A stretch of DNA of 64,000 bases from Hyaloperonospora brassicae (GCA_947650285.1 CANTFL010000478.1:69501-133500), one strand, 5' to 3'; shown: positions 34,574-45,853, numbered from the stretch's first letter. The notes: generated from the letters alone by a model not told the origin. Program-made: numbers and translations.

Positions 34574-36095
34574 ATGTCTATGCGGGGTGAGTCAAGACAC
34601 GCACAGCCCGCTGCTGTGCCAGCCTCTGCGGCAGACGATTCGTCGTCTGCTGCTCGTTCTCCGCCTGCAGCAACAGGTGCTGCAGGTGTAAGCGGTATCA
34701 CACCGCGTGCGCATGATGCCCTGACATAGAGGTCATCTATTCTGGCGGGTCAGACGTGTCGGACTCGGGCAATGCGCCAGAGGCGTCTCGCTCACCGGCG
34801 ACGCCTCAGTGTTCGCCAAGGCCACTGCCGAACGAACGGACTCGTGACATGTGTCACAGTCTGTTCGGCAGTGATGATGAGTCTGGTGATGAGTATGACT
34901 GCTCATCACCGCGATCAGCTCGTGCTCCTTCGCACGAGCGACTTGACGATGGTGCAAGCCATCGTCATACTGACAACCATGGTACTGACACGGGTACCAC
35001 TGTGAAGCGTGATGAGCTGAAGCCGTGGCGTTTGCCTGAACGGCTCATCAATGGCTTGTCTCACGAGACCACCAGCACCATCGAATACCCTTATTCGATG
35101 CGACTGAGCTTCACTGCTTGGATCCCAGCGCGAGTAACTTTCGCGCTGAGGAAGAATTTTATCTCGATGTCTCCCTTTGACATTGATGGTACAACGGCAA
35201 CCAAAAGCGTGACAAGGCCTCGCTTTTGGCTGCGTGGAACGCGTTCGTCCAAAACGTAAAGAATTTTGGACGAGAAGGGTGTCTTAAGAAGCTTGAGGCG
35301 GTACGCATCCAGTTTGAAAAGCGAACACCAACCGGTGCAAGGTACCGGTTGCACTGTTTGTCGATTGAGGCAGATATTCCTTGCCTCACTTGGGGAGACT
35401 CTTGTGCGAGTTGTGTTGACAACTCGCAGCGTGCACATAGGGATGTGTACTCCCTAAGTTCGCCCTGGGGAAGGGCACACATCTCGGCTGAGATGCGTGA
35501 CGCGATTGCAAACTTGCAATCCGTCTACAAGCGCCTAGGGCGCGTGTTTACCGATGGGCCACAGGACTCATCGGATGGGTCTCGTCATACTGGCGGACGA
35601 GACCTTCAACATCCATCAACAGCTGAGAGCGGGGCTCCCAGCTGTTCCAAGAGGGTGGATACCCCCGCCACTGGACGAGGTAGCTCGTCCTTGATCCTGA
35701 ATCGTCACGGTGATTCAATTTACGCTCCACTAGAAAGCGTTGATCACCGTGAGCATCCACCAAAGGATGTGGTGGAGGAGGAAAGACCTCCTCCAGATGA
35801 TTCTGCTCACCATCTCGACCCTTACGAGACGGATCGCGCAATCGATGAATTGCGCGATAACTTCAAGCACGAGCGCGACCGGCGCTACGCTTTGACTGAT
35901 ACCGTGCGGAAGAACCGCAAGGATCGCGAGGCTGATCGGGCTAGAGACCGCGCCGATTACGCCACAACGCAGCTTCAGGTCGAGCGGGATGTCCGCTCCC
36001 TTTCCGGCGAGCTGGCGATAGCTCGCGGGGAGATATCTCGGTTGAGTTCCGAGTTATCATATCTGCGCGACCAGACGGATCAACTGGAGCGCTAA
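34574..36095 (+). pseudogene. antisense ORF of the family A chromovirus
   Basis: The frame starts at ATG 34574 (MSMRGESRHAQPAAVPASAA), 135 bases inside the LTR. It passes through two or more frameshifts (near 34720 and between 35110 and 35230) and ends in a 290-codon open stretch that stops at 36095. Seen: an alanine/serine-rich then acidic N-terminus (FGSDDESGDEYD), a middle part (KASLLAAWNAFVQNVKNFGR), a Pro/Glu-rich linker and a strongly heptad-like C-terminus of about 90 residues (VRSLSGELAIARGEISRLSS). No homologue known to me. It faces the chromodomain and the integrase-chromodomain linker, the same layout as in the family B element. Confidence 0.6.
35548..35841 (-). pseudogene. chromodomain, family A element
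   Basis: The frame reads [20 protein letters not shown] followed by [20 protein letters not shown], a standard chromodomain. It is in the same frame as the integrase tail ending at 36157 but separated from it by stops. It is entirely overlapped by the antisense ORF. Confidence 0.85.
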
Positions 36096-36156
36096 CGAAA
36101 GAACTTGATGGATGTTCTTAAACGTGGGGGCTATCTCCATCGGAAGAAGAAGGCTC

Positions 36157-36777
36157 TTACTGACAGCACGGCCTGGTCCTCCCCACGTAAAACGTAGGAT
36201 GCGCACGCATCTTACGTGGCAATTCGATCGTGTATGCATTGCCCTTGCGATGCAACACTCGAAATGGCCGAATGTACTTCGGCAATAGTTTACTACTGCC
36301 GACACTAGTGACTACGTGTCCAGGTAAGTTTACCGTAGACAGTAGTACTAGGTCGTTAACTTTAAATGAAAGAAAATTTGCTCTTCCATGCTTGTCTGCG
36401 TTCCGTTTCTGGCGGTCCACCGTGTTTGCGATGGAGTCCTGAACGAAACGGACAACCGCCTCTCGAGTCAGCAGGAAGTTCTCTGCTGACTCGTTGTTTT
36501 GTCTTTCAGTGCGCTTCGTGCGCACTGCTAAGAGACTGCTCTCTTCTTCAGCGAGGTTGTCCTTTTCCTCGCTGGAATAATCGTTGACGATGCTGAATAT
36601 ACCAGCATCGTCATCATCATCCGAGTCAATAATAGCGTCATCGCTATTATTGAGGCGATCTTCTTCATCGATGTCGACCTGATCGACATCGGCATCATAC
36701 GTGACGACGTTAGCGTCGACACGTGATGAGCAAGAGCCAAAACGGTTTTTGCTCGAGCGAGTCCCCCCCCTATCCAA
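36157..36777 (-). pseudogene. integrase tail with acidic insert, family A element
   Basis: It begins with a very acidic stretch (DSDDDDDAGIFSIVNDYSSE) and continues into FKVNDLVLLSTVNLPGHVV and LPKYIRPFRVLHRKGNAYTI, the normal C-terminal beta-barrel part of gypsy integrases, ending HPTFYVG. It is frameshifted against the integrase core. The acidic part lies in a zone of perfect hairpins, for example 36628-36651. Confidence 0.8.
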
Positions 36778-38075
36778 GAGTCACACTCTATAAGGGTGGG
36801 CACTCGTGGATGGCGTAAGCCATTAACGTTAAACGGTGTGTGCTGTGTTGAAGCATGCACCGAATTATTGATGGCGAATTCCACCATGGGTAGGAACTCG
36901 CTCCAACTCGGAAACGAGTGGACATATCCTCGAAGGATCTCTTCGAAGACACGCTTCGCACGTTCCGTCTGACCATCTGTTTCTGGATGGTCAGAAGTGG
37001 ACATCGTCAACCGTGTTCCGAGAGTACGGAACACGGATTGCCAAAATGCCGCCGTGAATCGAGGGTCACGGACAAACACGAGTTCACGGGGTAACCCGTG
37101 ATGTCGGAAGACCGTGTCGAGAAACACACGAGCACAACCTTGAGCCTTGATCGACTCGGGTACAGCAGGAAGATGGACCATCTTGCTGAAACGGTCAACA
37201 AACACAAGAATATCATTATTCTTGTAAGCGTCTTCGGGGAAACCGAAGACGAAGTCCATGGAAACGGACTGCCAGCACTCTGCCGGAACAGGCAGAAGTT
37301 GCAATGGTGCACGGGATGAAGGACTAGGCTTCACCCGTTGGCAAACCTCGCAAGCACGTATGTACTTGCGTACAAACTGATACTGGCGTGGCCAGTAAAA
37401 GTCACGACTTACCGTGAGGTAAGTCTTTTCTCTTCCACGATGACCACGTGTTGGGGCATCGTGCCACTTGTACAAGATGCGTAAACGCAAATCATAATGA
37501 GCGGGGACGACGGAACGTGGCGTGTCGCCGGCAACAGCTGTATAATACAGCAACCCGTTGCGTGTCGTATAACGATCCGGGGAGGATCGGTAAAAAGCCG
37601 GTAAATCTTTCAATGATTTACTGCATGGATTTAACAGATAATCCATCAATCGCTGAAGATCCTTATATTCTGCGGATGCCTTTCGTATGTCGTTAAGTAA
37701 GCTTGACGACGGAAAACTGGCTGTCAGTTTCGCAACAGTGGGCTTATCCTCACTGTTACATTGTGCGTTCGGCTCGAAATCGGGCCGGCGCGAAAGCGCA
37801 TCAGCGACGACATTAAGTCGTCCTGGTTTATACTCCACGGAGAAGTTGTACTCCGCGAAGAAAGACAGCCACCTCGCCATCCTTTGCGAGAAGTGTGGGC
37901 TGTTGAAGGCCGTGCGTAGTGACGCATGGTCCGTATAGACAACAAACGGTCTATCTCCCAAGAGATAGACGCGAAACTTAGCCAGTGCGTACTTCATGGC
38001 AAAGAGTTCCTTCTCATGCACTGGGTAATCGCGCTCAGCTGCCTGCAGCTGACGCGACTGATAACAGATGACGCG
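36528..38075 (-). pseudogene. RNase H end and integrase core, family A element
   Basis: Open for about 500 codons after a TAG at 38078-38076 that replaces the usual Glu before RVICYQSRQL. It has RNase H (KELFAMKYALAKF, YTDHASLRT), the integrase zinc finger (HRGREKT, CEVCQRVK) and the catalytic core SVSMDFVFG. The second catalytic Asp is missing: the usual VSDRDPRF reads VFVRDPRF. The Glu in TDGQTERAKRV is present. With this loss the enzyme would be inactive even if the frame were whole. Confidence 0.88.
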
Positions 38076-39523
38076 CTATGCACCATCTGCGTCGAACTGC
38101 ATCAACGCACAGCCGATTGCGAAATCGCTGGCGTCACAGACTACATGAAATGGTCTGTCCTGATCTGCAATCGCCAAGATCGGCGATTGCATCAAGCTTT
38201 GCTTGATACCTTCAAATGAACGCTGGCACTCAGCGTTCCATGACCACTTGATATTTTTCTTGAGCAAGCAAGAAAGATGAACAGTCATCTCGGCGTAGTT
38301 GCGCGAGTACTTGTGCAAGTACGCCGCTAGTCCAAGGAACTTCCTTAGTCCCTTGACATCGACTGGCTCTGGCCAGTCGGTGATCGCCTTGATCTTTTCA
38401 GGATCGGGGCGTACGCCGTGTTTACCCACGATGCACCCAAGAAGTGGTATTTCGCTAGCCGCGAATATACACTTCTTGAGGTTGGCGTACAACTTATGCT
38501 TGCGCATAAGTTGAAGGACTTGACGAACGTGAGTTCTATGAACTTCAACGTCCGTCTTTCCGTCCATAGCCCGACTATGGACGAACACATCGTCGAAGTA
38601 ACTCGGTGCGAAGTCTCGCACCGGTCTCAACAGATTTTTACACATCTGTTGAACGTTGCAGGGGCATTGCTCAGCCCCTGTGGCATCACTAGCCACTCCC
38701 ACCGCATCCCGCTGGGGGTACTCACTGCCGTGAACTGGACGTCCCGTTCACGCATCAGGATCTGATAGAATCCATCCATCAGATCCATGGACGAAAAGAT
38801 GGTACTCTTTGACATACCATCTATGATTACGTCCCTCCTCGGTATCGGCGTCTGAGCCGGTACCGTTGCAGCATTCAATTTGTTGAATGCGTGCACTATC
38901 CGCCACCCTCCTGTGGCCTTTCGCACACAGAAGGTCGGAGAGCTGTGAGGGGATGTCAATTCTCTCACATGGCCCGCTGCTAAGCGATCGGCAAAGAACT
39001 TGTCGATCGCTAGCACCTGTTCACGAGGCAGTGGCCAATGCTTCATGACACAGTACTTCGAGCCCGGTTTGAGCTCGATCTCGTGTCGAGTGCCTTTTTC
39101 CAAAGGCAACTCGCAAGGTACGGATTCATGGAACACATTCCTGAATTCCATCAAATCCTTATACAAAGGATTTGCCTGAAGTGACTCCCAGGATTGAGAC
39201 GCGTATCGCTCAATCCGAGCCTTCTCATCGGGGACACTTTCGTCCATCGATGAGCTGCTGAAAACCCGTTCGTTCTCAGCAAATACTGTTGCCGACCGAA
39301 TATCGGCCACATACTTATCCTCTGTGACGAGTATGCAGATCTGCTTGACTTTGCCACTACGCAGATCACGCAAGAACCGTTTCGGTTCTAGCGTCGGCAA
39401 TTGCGTTTTTTCCGAAGTTGACTTCGGAGGCATAACCAGATCAAACGCGTAAGCGCCTACGCTTGATCGTTCCTTAACCAAGACGTTCACCGTCTCGATT
39501 TCTTCCTGGGAACTTGCTTCCAC
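38076..39523 (-). pseudogene. reverse transcriptase and RNase H start, family A element
   Basis: Two frames (39523-38627 and 38702-38076) overlap at a frameshift near 38640, just after FNRCVK. RT blocks: HSSPTFCVRKATGGWRIV, TPIPRRDVI, FSSMDLMDGFYQILM, MPQGLSNAPATFNR and the catalytic YFDDVFVHSRA, followed by FLGLAAYLHKYSRNYAEM and the RNase H start VVCDASDFAIGCAL. It ends at the nonsense codon at 38076. Confidence 0.9.
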
Positions 39524-39559
39524 AGGTTGCTGAGGGCCTGATCCCTCAGTAAGTGACTC

Positions 39560-40456
39560 TTAAGGAATTCTTTCCTTAAGCACGTGGGGCTTATGCTCGA
39601 CGTCTTCAGAATGTGGCTGTGCACCCACAGTCAGACACCGATCCTCTACGGCCGACTCTCCGGTCGACTTAGGATTTCCATGTTGCCCTTTAGAGGCAAC
39701 AGGTTTATTACTTCTAAGATGCTGACCGCTAGGCATGCATCCATGTCCCGGTCCACTCGACTTATTCGAGTGGCGGACCTTCGGCGCAGCCTGTACTTCT
39801 GTACAGCCGCCGGGAGCTTGCTCCACAGTGTAGTGATCAACTACACTGTGATCTTGTGCAGTCGTGCTAACGACCGTACCGCAAGTGAGGCCATCGCAAT
39901 CACTCGCAGAACATCCACATGTTTGTGGACGCTCCAAAATGTTAATCAGATGGCCATCTGGTGAACAAGCGGCATGCATCTTCACGGATCGATGCTGCCA
40001 GCTCACCCTTGGCTCGTACTTTCTGAGCCAAGGTAATCCCAGGATGACATCAAATTTGTCATCCAGATCTAGTAAGATGGAGTCATCATAGTACTGTTCG
40101 CCCTCCAACGTGTAGTGGATTCCTACTACACGTTTATCAACGGTAATCGATGCGCCTGTTGCAAGGCGCACCGTCATCCTTGTGAGAAGAATGTCGCGCT
40201 CAACGAACTTGAGCCTACGACCCTCTAGTGACTGGCGTCGATCGAAGTTGTTCGACGCCCCACAGTCTACTAGGGCACGAAGCGACAAATCATTTGTCGC
40301 TTCCAACTTCAAGGTGATGAGCGAAACGTCATCACCAGGTGCAGATACATACAATGATTGTGTATCTGGAGCAACTTTCGTCAAGAGATTTGCAAATTCT
40401 CTTGAGGTTGCTGGATCAGTAGGGCGCTCCGCCCCTACTGACCCCGACCATTTTTT
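39560..40456 (-). pseudogene. protease region, family A element
   Basis: Pol enters here in the -1 frame from gag. The frame reads from the slippery site without interruption to a TAA at 39562-39560. The aspartic protease site is ALVDCGASNNF (D-C-G-A in place of D-S/T-G-A), and FDVILGLPWLRKYEPRVSW is the second conserved block. A charged linker to RT follows and is cut by the TAA. Confidence 0.82.
40417..40456 (-). promoter_or_regulatory. -1 ribosomal frameshift signal at the gag-pol junction
   Basis: On the minus strand gag reads TCA AAA AAT, so the heptamer A AAA AAT (40456-40450) is in the correct phase for -1 slippage. Nine bases later a stem-loop follows (40440-40417): CAGTAGGG, an 8-base loop region that can extend the stem, then CCCTACTG. 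The gag stop TAG (40437-40435) lies inside the stem. The -1 frame is open from here through the protease. This is the canonical layout of heptamer, 5-9 base spacer and stem-loop. Confidence 0.7.
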
Positions 40457-41306
40457 GATGGTCCGTCTCGCTGTTGCGGCTTCGCAACAGTGCTGGACCC
40501 ACGCCCATTGCCATTTCTGGCAAATGGTCGTCCATTTCGCTCAGTACTGTTTGGTACTGGGCGTGGAGCACTACACTCGTTTGCGTAGTGCCCTAACTTC
40601 TGACAGCGATTGCACCTCTGCAATCGCTTGTTGTTTGAAGAGCGAGGTCTCTCGCTCTCAACATAACAGAGGTCCATTGGTTCTGGACCTCCGATCTCTT
40701 GTCGTCTTGGTTGACGGTAAGAGTTTGAGCTAGCATGAGCCTGTCTCATGCTAAAGACTTCCTGTTACGCGGCTTATATCGCATCTTCCAGCGTATTCAG
40801 CTCAAGGCGGAACAGGTGGCTCCTGACGGGCCCTTCTGTGAGCCCTTGCATGAACACCGTAATCAACGTGTGTTCCTGGACTGGGTTAGCAGTTATACTA
40901 CTCACAAGGAGTCGTATATGTTGTGCGTAAGCGTGCACATCACGCTTACCCTGCTTGAGTTTCAGGAGCTCTGAACGAGCCCTGAACTCAGCCCGTGGCG
41001 GCCCAAACGTTTGTCTGAGCCGGGACTTGAAGTCATCTAGCGACCTAAACACATTTGGGTCGCTACTCTCGAGCCCCAAAGACCAAGTTTTGGCACGTCC
41101 TGACAAGTGGGTTTGAGCAAATGTAAGTTTCATTTGCTCATCCTCGACGCGACGAGCCCTTAGGGCTCTGTCGAGTTCGACAAACCATAGTAACATGGAG
41201 TCTTCCGGGACTCCACTGTACTTGGAGATGTCAACTTTCATGACTTCGGGACGTCGCGCATGTGCCGTCCCGCCCACAGCAGCATGGAATTGCTGCTGTG
41301 GTATCC

Positions 41307-41379
41307 GGGGATGTAGCTCAAATGGTAGAGCGCTCGCTTAGCATGCGAGAGGTACAGGGATCAATACCCTGCTTCTCCA
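41307..41379 (+). tRNA. tRNA-Ala (AGC)
   Basis: 73 bases fold as a cloverleaf. The acceptor stem is GGGGATG/CTTCTCC with one T-T mismatch at pair 6-67 and one G-T pair. The D arm is GCTC/GAGC, the anticodon stem CTCGC/GCGAG with loop TTAGCAT (anticodon AGC), and the T arm CAGGG/CCCTG. Discriminator base A. It closely follows the usual eukaryotic tRNA-Ala sequence. It sits on the plus strand inside gag of a minus-strand retroelement. Confidence 0.88.
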
Positions 41380-41380
41380 G

Positions 41381-41452
41381 GCGTGTGTAGTAAAGTGGTC
41401 AGTACCTCACCTTGTGGCGGTGAAATCCCTGGTTCGAATCCGGGCACGCGCA
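41381..41452 (+). tRNA. tRNA-His (GTG)
   Basis: 72 bases with a fully paired acceptor stem GCGTGTG/CACGCGC (one G-T), anticodon stem TCACC/GGTGA with loop TTGTGGC (anticodon GTG), and T arm CCTGG/CCGGG with loop TTCGAAT. The base before it (41380) is G, and it is the only base between this gene and tRNA-Ala. No run of four T's follows within the next bases. Confidence 0.9.
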
Positions 41453-41880
41453 CTCTTATGCTCGGGACATCGCTGTACAATGCACCTCGATTCAACAACA
41501 GCTGCGTAGTCCTGCGACTCTGCTGCACTTCTGATACGCGATCGAAGCGACGATGTCACCATACAGCTCAGTCTGTTGAGCACCGAGTTCTCTCAACTGC
41601 TCGGCCTGTTGAGAGCCTTGCTGGTGAAGCAAGGCTACTTTCTCTCTTTCGGCGACAAGTTCATGTTGAATGAACTTGGCTATACCGGCATGTTGTTGGT
41701 CTCTGCCTAGAGACTCCAACATGGCGCTAATGGCGAACTCGCCTACGGTAGAACTCATGCGTTCTACCGCACTCCATTCGATGTCACTCAAATGGTTAAA
41801 ATTCTCACGCGTGGCGTGAAAGGTCTCTTCATCATCCAACATGTTCATGTTTGATGCTGTGGTCTTTGGAAGGACTACAA

Positions 41881-41890
41881 AGTGCTACCA
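41881..41890 (-). other. primer-binding site, family A element
   Basis: On the minus strand TGGTAGCACT starts two bases after the LTR end, the same 2-base offset as in the family B element. It would pair with a tRNA whose 3' end is GTGCTACCA-like; which tRNA is not determined. Confidence 0.55.
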
Positions 41891-41892
41891 GG

Positions 41893-42283
41893 TGTAACGG
41901 GGCACACCCTTACGTGAACTTAACGCAAGGGTATCGGTGCCCCGATAGACGTACACGAGGCAAACGAAGAAGCGTAGATAAGGGAAAAGTAGAACTGTTA
42001 TATTCATATAAATAACTCTTTAACCACTGTCTCTCTGTTTGGCTTAACTTAATTATACTAATCTAACTGAGTGTATGACGACGTCTACTCACCACTCATT
42101 GCGCGCGTCTTGCGGCGATTGGTGGGTTGATATCGGTAAGATATCAACCAATGAGCAGACTCTTTGGTTGACCCTAAATATCGCCAATATTGGTGATATT
42201 GTTAAAAGAATATTCAACATAATATTCTTTGTTGTCATTATCTCTCAAATGACAATTTCCATGTAACGGGATGCCCCTTTACA
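41893..42283 (-). repeat. 5' LTR of the family A element
   Basis: 391 bp, TGTAACGGGG to CCTTTTACA-like end in display orientation. It is followed by the target duplication CTCTT at 42284-42288. Confidence 0.92.
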
Positions 42284-42288
42284 CTCTT

Positions 42289-45200
42289 CGAGAAATCAGC
42301 CGTGCATACGTTTCACAGATGGTGTTTGAGTTAACTGCAAAAACCACGCGACATTGCATAATGTTGTCGATAAAAAATCCTGAAACGTTGCAATGTGAAA
42401 TAATTGAGATGCATATACTCTTTGCTTCTCGATGGAAGATAAAACTTGCCTATCATGATTTGTGCGATTTATTGTCCTATGATATTGCCACATTTGCGAT
42501 AAGTTGTAGTTTTTCGCCTACTCAACAAAATAAGAGCACACTGTCATTCGATTTGTTATCTCGGACGCTGAAGCATGGGCTTGTATGATGTGTCTTGACG
42601 CCAGCTAGATGTTTCTAAGCACAACAACTTCGTCGTCACTAACACGTGTCTTACTTTAAATTAAGCAGTTAATAATTATCAGAACTGAAATTACATTCAC
42701 GAGCATATGTAGTTTATTCATTTCAACGTTTATCAAAGTAGATGATGTAAGCCTTTCGAGCTTCTTTAATGTAGCAGAAAATAGGTTTGTACTATAAAAA
42801 TACAATCTACCTCACCACCGCAGTTTAAGTAAGGGCTCGAAACTTTACGTACGTGCATTGTAATGATCAATAACATCACGCTAGTAAAGTTTGTAAGATG
42901 TGATTTATAATAGATTTATCATTCATGTTATCGGTTTTCATTTAAACAGTCTATTGATCTGAGTCTGCTACTGGCTCCATCGCGATGATAGCACGAAATT
43001 TGCGCACCATTCGTGTTCTTTGTCACCTGCACCAACAAAAATACAAGACAAATCAACGCTCCTGGGAATTGGCAGTTTCTTGTTGACCTACGACCTGGCA
43101 ATTCTTTGATCGGTATAAAAGCGTTTTCCAATAAGCCTTCTTAGTAATCACGGTCATTCAAGCCAACCACAGTACGTGAACGATGAAGGTGAGGCGCTGG
43201 GATTCTTTTGGTCAGTGTGTCAGCTACAGTATCGCTTCATGCGTTATAACGTAGGTCATTTCAATTGCACCTTTTATTCTTGCAAAATACACTAATAAAT
43301 TTTAGTCTCGTATCCTAAAGTTTGCTTGGGCTTGAGCTTGTTTCATGTCATTTCGCTTTATAGCAGCTTGCTTGTTATATGACCTATTTCCTTCTCATAA
43401 TAAGCTCTTTTTGGAGTCCAAGCTTTTCGCTAATATTGATAAAACAATTGCTTCTTTTACGCCGAGCGTCGCAGACACATTTAATATTAGGTGTAGACTT
43501 CGTCATTGACGATTTTGTTTTGCAATCTCATTTCACGATAATATCATTGACTTGAATCGATACGCTAACATCGTACTTTCAGTCTCGCTTACGTTTAATA
43601 ACAGGCATCAACTGTAAAACACGATACGAAATGGTAGAATAATTCATCTTTATAGTACACGGATAACTTTCAATTATCTTTACTAACCCTAAATAGTATC
43701 GCACAATATAATTAAACAGTTTTTAAACCTCCGAAACTTTGTGCACATGCACGCTGAGACGCATGACGTACAGCAAAACATATATTCAGTCGGGTGCAGC
43801 GAGAAATTATAGGCAAATTCCAAGCAGTGAACAAGTTTGTAATTCACGGGTGGTCAGATGTACCAGGGCTAGCCGCCAGTGCTAGATCACCTTTTCCAGC
43901 CTGATCATCTGTTATAAGGTGTTCATCCTTTTTATTTTCGCACATAGTTGGCTCTATCGATACCGTTCATACACAACACAATAGTTTATTGCTCTCTATC
44001 TCTTATATATCCTCGCTTGGAACCTGTATTAACACAACTGCCAAGTAACTTCTTGGCAAATTTCATGGTCGCTCTACTAGAGGCACAAAATACAGTCCAC
44101 AACATATGTTTAAACACGCTGATTACTAGAACCAGTAACGAATCGATCATTCCGTATGTGCTGATGACGGTAGTCACATCGATGACTACCATAAAGTGCA
44201 AGTTTGTGTCTATTTAGCATTACATATTTCCGATGATGGGTGCTGTTGCATAAAGCAGCTGTTTCATAGCCCTCCAGAATGCTCTAAACAATCAACGCTT
44301 ATTTTAAACAAATTAAAAGATCCTTTGCGGCATGCACAAGATATTCAGCTAGCTCCTTCGCTTTAATCGATCACAACATGGAGCTGCACATCGACTTCAT
44401 CATCGATAGCAGCGCGTCTGTATGCACTTTGAAGACCGAATGCTGGTTGGTGCACCACTGGTCTACGCAAGTAACAATACAGCACTTACATTCGTTGTAC
44501 CAGGCACAGCGGCAACGGCCAACAAAACTTCGCACGATGTACCACACGCTTGCATTCTCACCTTGAATTACTTAGTAAACCGTACGTTTCGTATTTGTAT
44601 ACCCACTATATAGTAAGCGAGGAACTCTATAATCTATATCTACCACACTCGACATAATACTAGTGCATTATGTCATAATATTATCAGTTTAAGCACACTT
44701 TTTTCGATTCTGGTCCGTACGGCAAATTGCCTCGCGATAATTTCGGACCAATAAGACTATCATGATATATGGTAATATGCGTATTGAAATTGTAGCAACT
44801 ACGGCTTGCACCAGATTATTAATTTCTGGCAAGGTATCCATTCGAACAACAGTATGTATTGTATAACAAGCTCGCGCGCTGGCTTCAAACAATAATAGAC
44901 TTCGTGTTTACCTTTAATTCTCGAATTACCAATTTTAAAAAATACTTAATTCGTCTTAGCGCTGGCTTAAATATTTCATCTCTAAGATTTTCCGTATGTA
45001 AATTATCGTTCCGTCACAAACGTTCAATGTGGACCGCCTCAGTGACTTGGCTATCTGCACTGGAGCGGGCGTATTTACTTGACGGCCGTGACGTGTAGCA
45101 ATGAAAATGCGATCACAAGGACACCTGACATGCGCGACTGAGAGTGCCTGTTCTGACGCAACTTCCGTTAGCTTAGATGTCGTCGTGTTCTCATCAAACG

Positions 45201-45853
45201 GTTTTCGTATCGGAATTTGCAGCTAACGGAAAGGCGTCCCATAAGCAAATCCAGATTATTGCTTTTGTCAAGGATAGCGTTTTATGTACGAGTGAAGAAT
45301 TAGCTAACAAAGATAACAAACATCAGTCTTAGCTCTCATTTGTGTGCCATGTTACTAAGCGGCTCTTTGTTAGCTACGAGTCATTCTTTCTCAAAAGCCC
45401 TATGCGAGTTAGTGGGTTGTCAAACCACTCGCAAAACCTTACACCTCATCTCTCGACTTAAGATAATTCCACTCCCAGGGCTCTACTTCATCGAGTCCAT
45501 CGAAGGATCTCACTGATTTGCATATCGAACTGAATGCGACAACATATTCACAAGACTGGGTAGCTTTTCGACGAACATCTCGACAGAAGATGGCCACTCA
45601 GAAACGGTCCAACACGACATTTTTTATGAATGCAAGCCGCACAAAAACAGCATCTTCGAAAAAAGGAGGAAAAATGCTTGAATTATTAGAAAACCGATTT
45701 ATACTCATCACCTTCTGGTTTATGCAATTCGCCTTTTCATTCTTGTCTTGTATTAGCCGTTGTAATTTGCCGTGTAATACCAGTGTTACAGCAAATTAAT
45801 CAAAAGTTTAAAGTCTTCATCCTATCCGTCAAAGCATATGCACGCGGTAAGGA
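42289..45853. other. AT-rich intergenic DNA, no gene supported
   Basis: Only short frames (60-105 codons) occur, with no family motifs. A TATAAAA at 43114-43120 and a TCATTCAA at 43154 precede an ATG at 43183, but no coding exon follows. Confidence 0.4.

Larger units (their letters stand above)
40435..41848 (-). pseudogene. gag, family A element, interrupted by tRNA genes
   Basis: The N-terminal part (41848-41492) starts MNMLDDEETFHATRENFNHL and has a helical, Glu/Gln-rich stretch. The tRNA pair at 41307-41452 then breaks the reading frame. Gag resumes directly after it (IPQQQFHAAVGGTAHARRPE) with the capsid domain (DISKYSGVPEDSMLLWFVEL), two TAA codons at 40776-40774 and 40767-40765, and a CCHC knuckle CNRCQKLGHYANEC. 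It ends at TAG 40437-40435. Confidence 0.85.
34049..42283 (-). mobile_element. Ty3/gypsy chromovirus, family A, hairpin-rich, full length but decayed
   Basis: An 8235-bp element with 391-bp LTRs and a perfect target duplication CTCTT (34044-34048 and 42284-42288). Minus-strand order: gag, CCHC, protease, RT, RNase H, integrase, chromodomain. Primer site and polypurine tract are both in place. Breaks: two stops in gag, a stop before RT, a frameshift in RT, a stop in RNase H, a frameshift after integrase, and a tRNA pair inside gag. The LTRs differ at roughly 25 of 391 positions by eye. An antisense ORF lies at 34574-36095. The whole interior is packed with short inverted repeats, which the family B element shows only sparsely. 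Two solo LTRs of this family lie at 46137 and 48581. Confidence 0.95.

Noticed and set aside
43114..43190. TATAAAA plus initiator-like TCATTCAA before an ATG with an immediate GT donor
   Set aside because: No downstream exon could be joined to give a protein; the motifs are short and expected by chance in AT-rich DNA.
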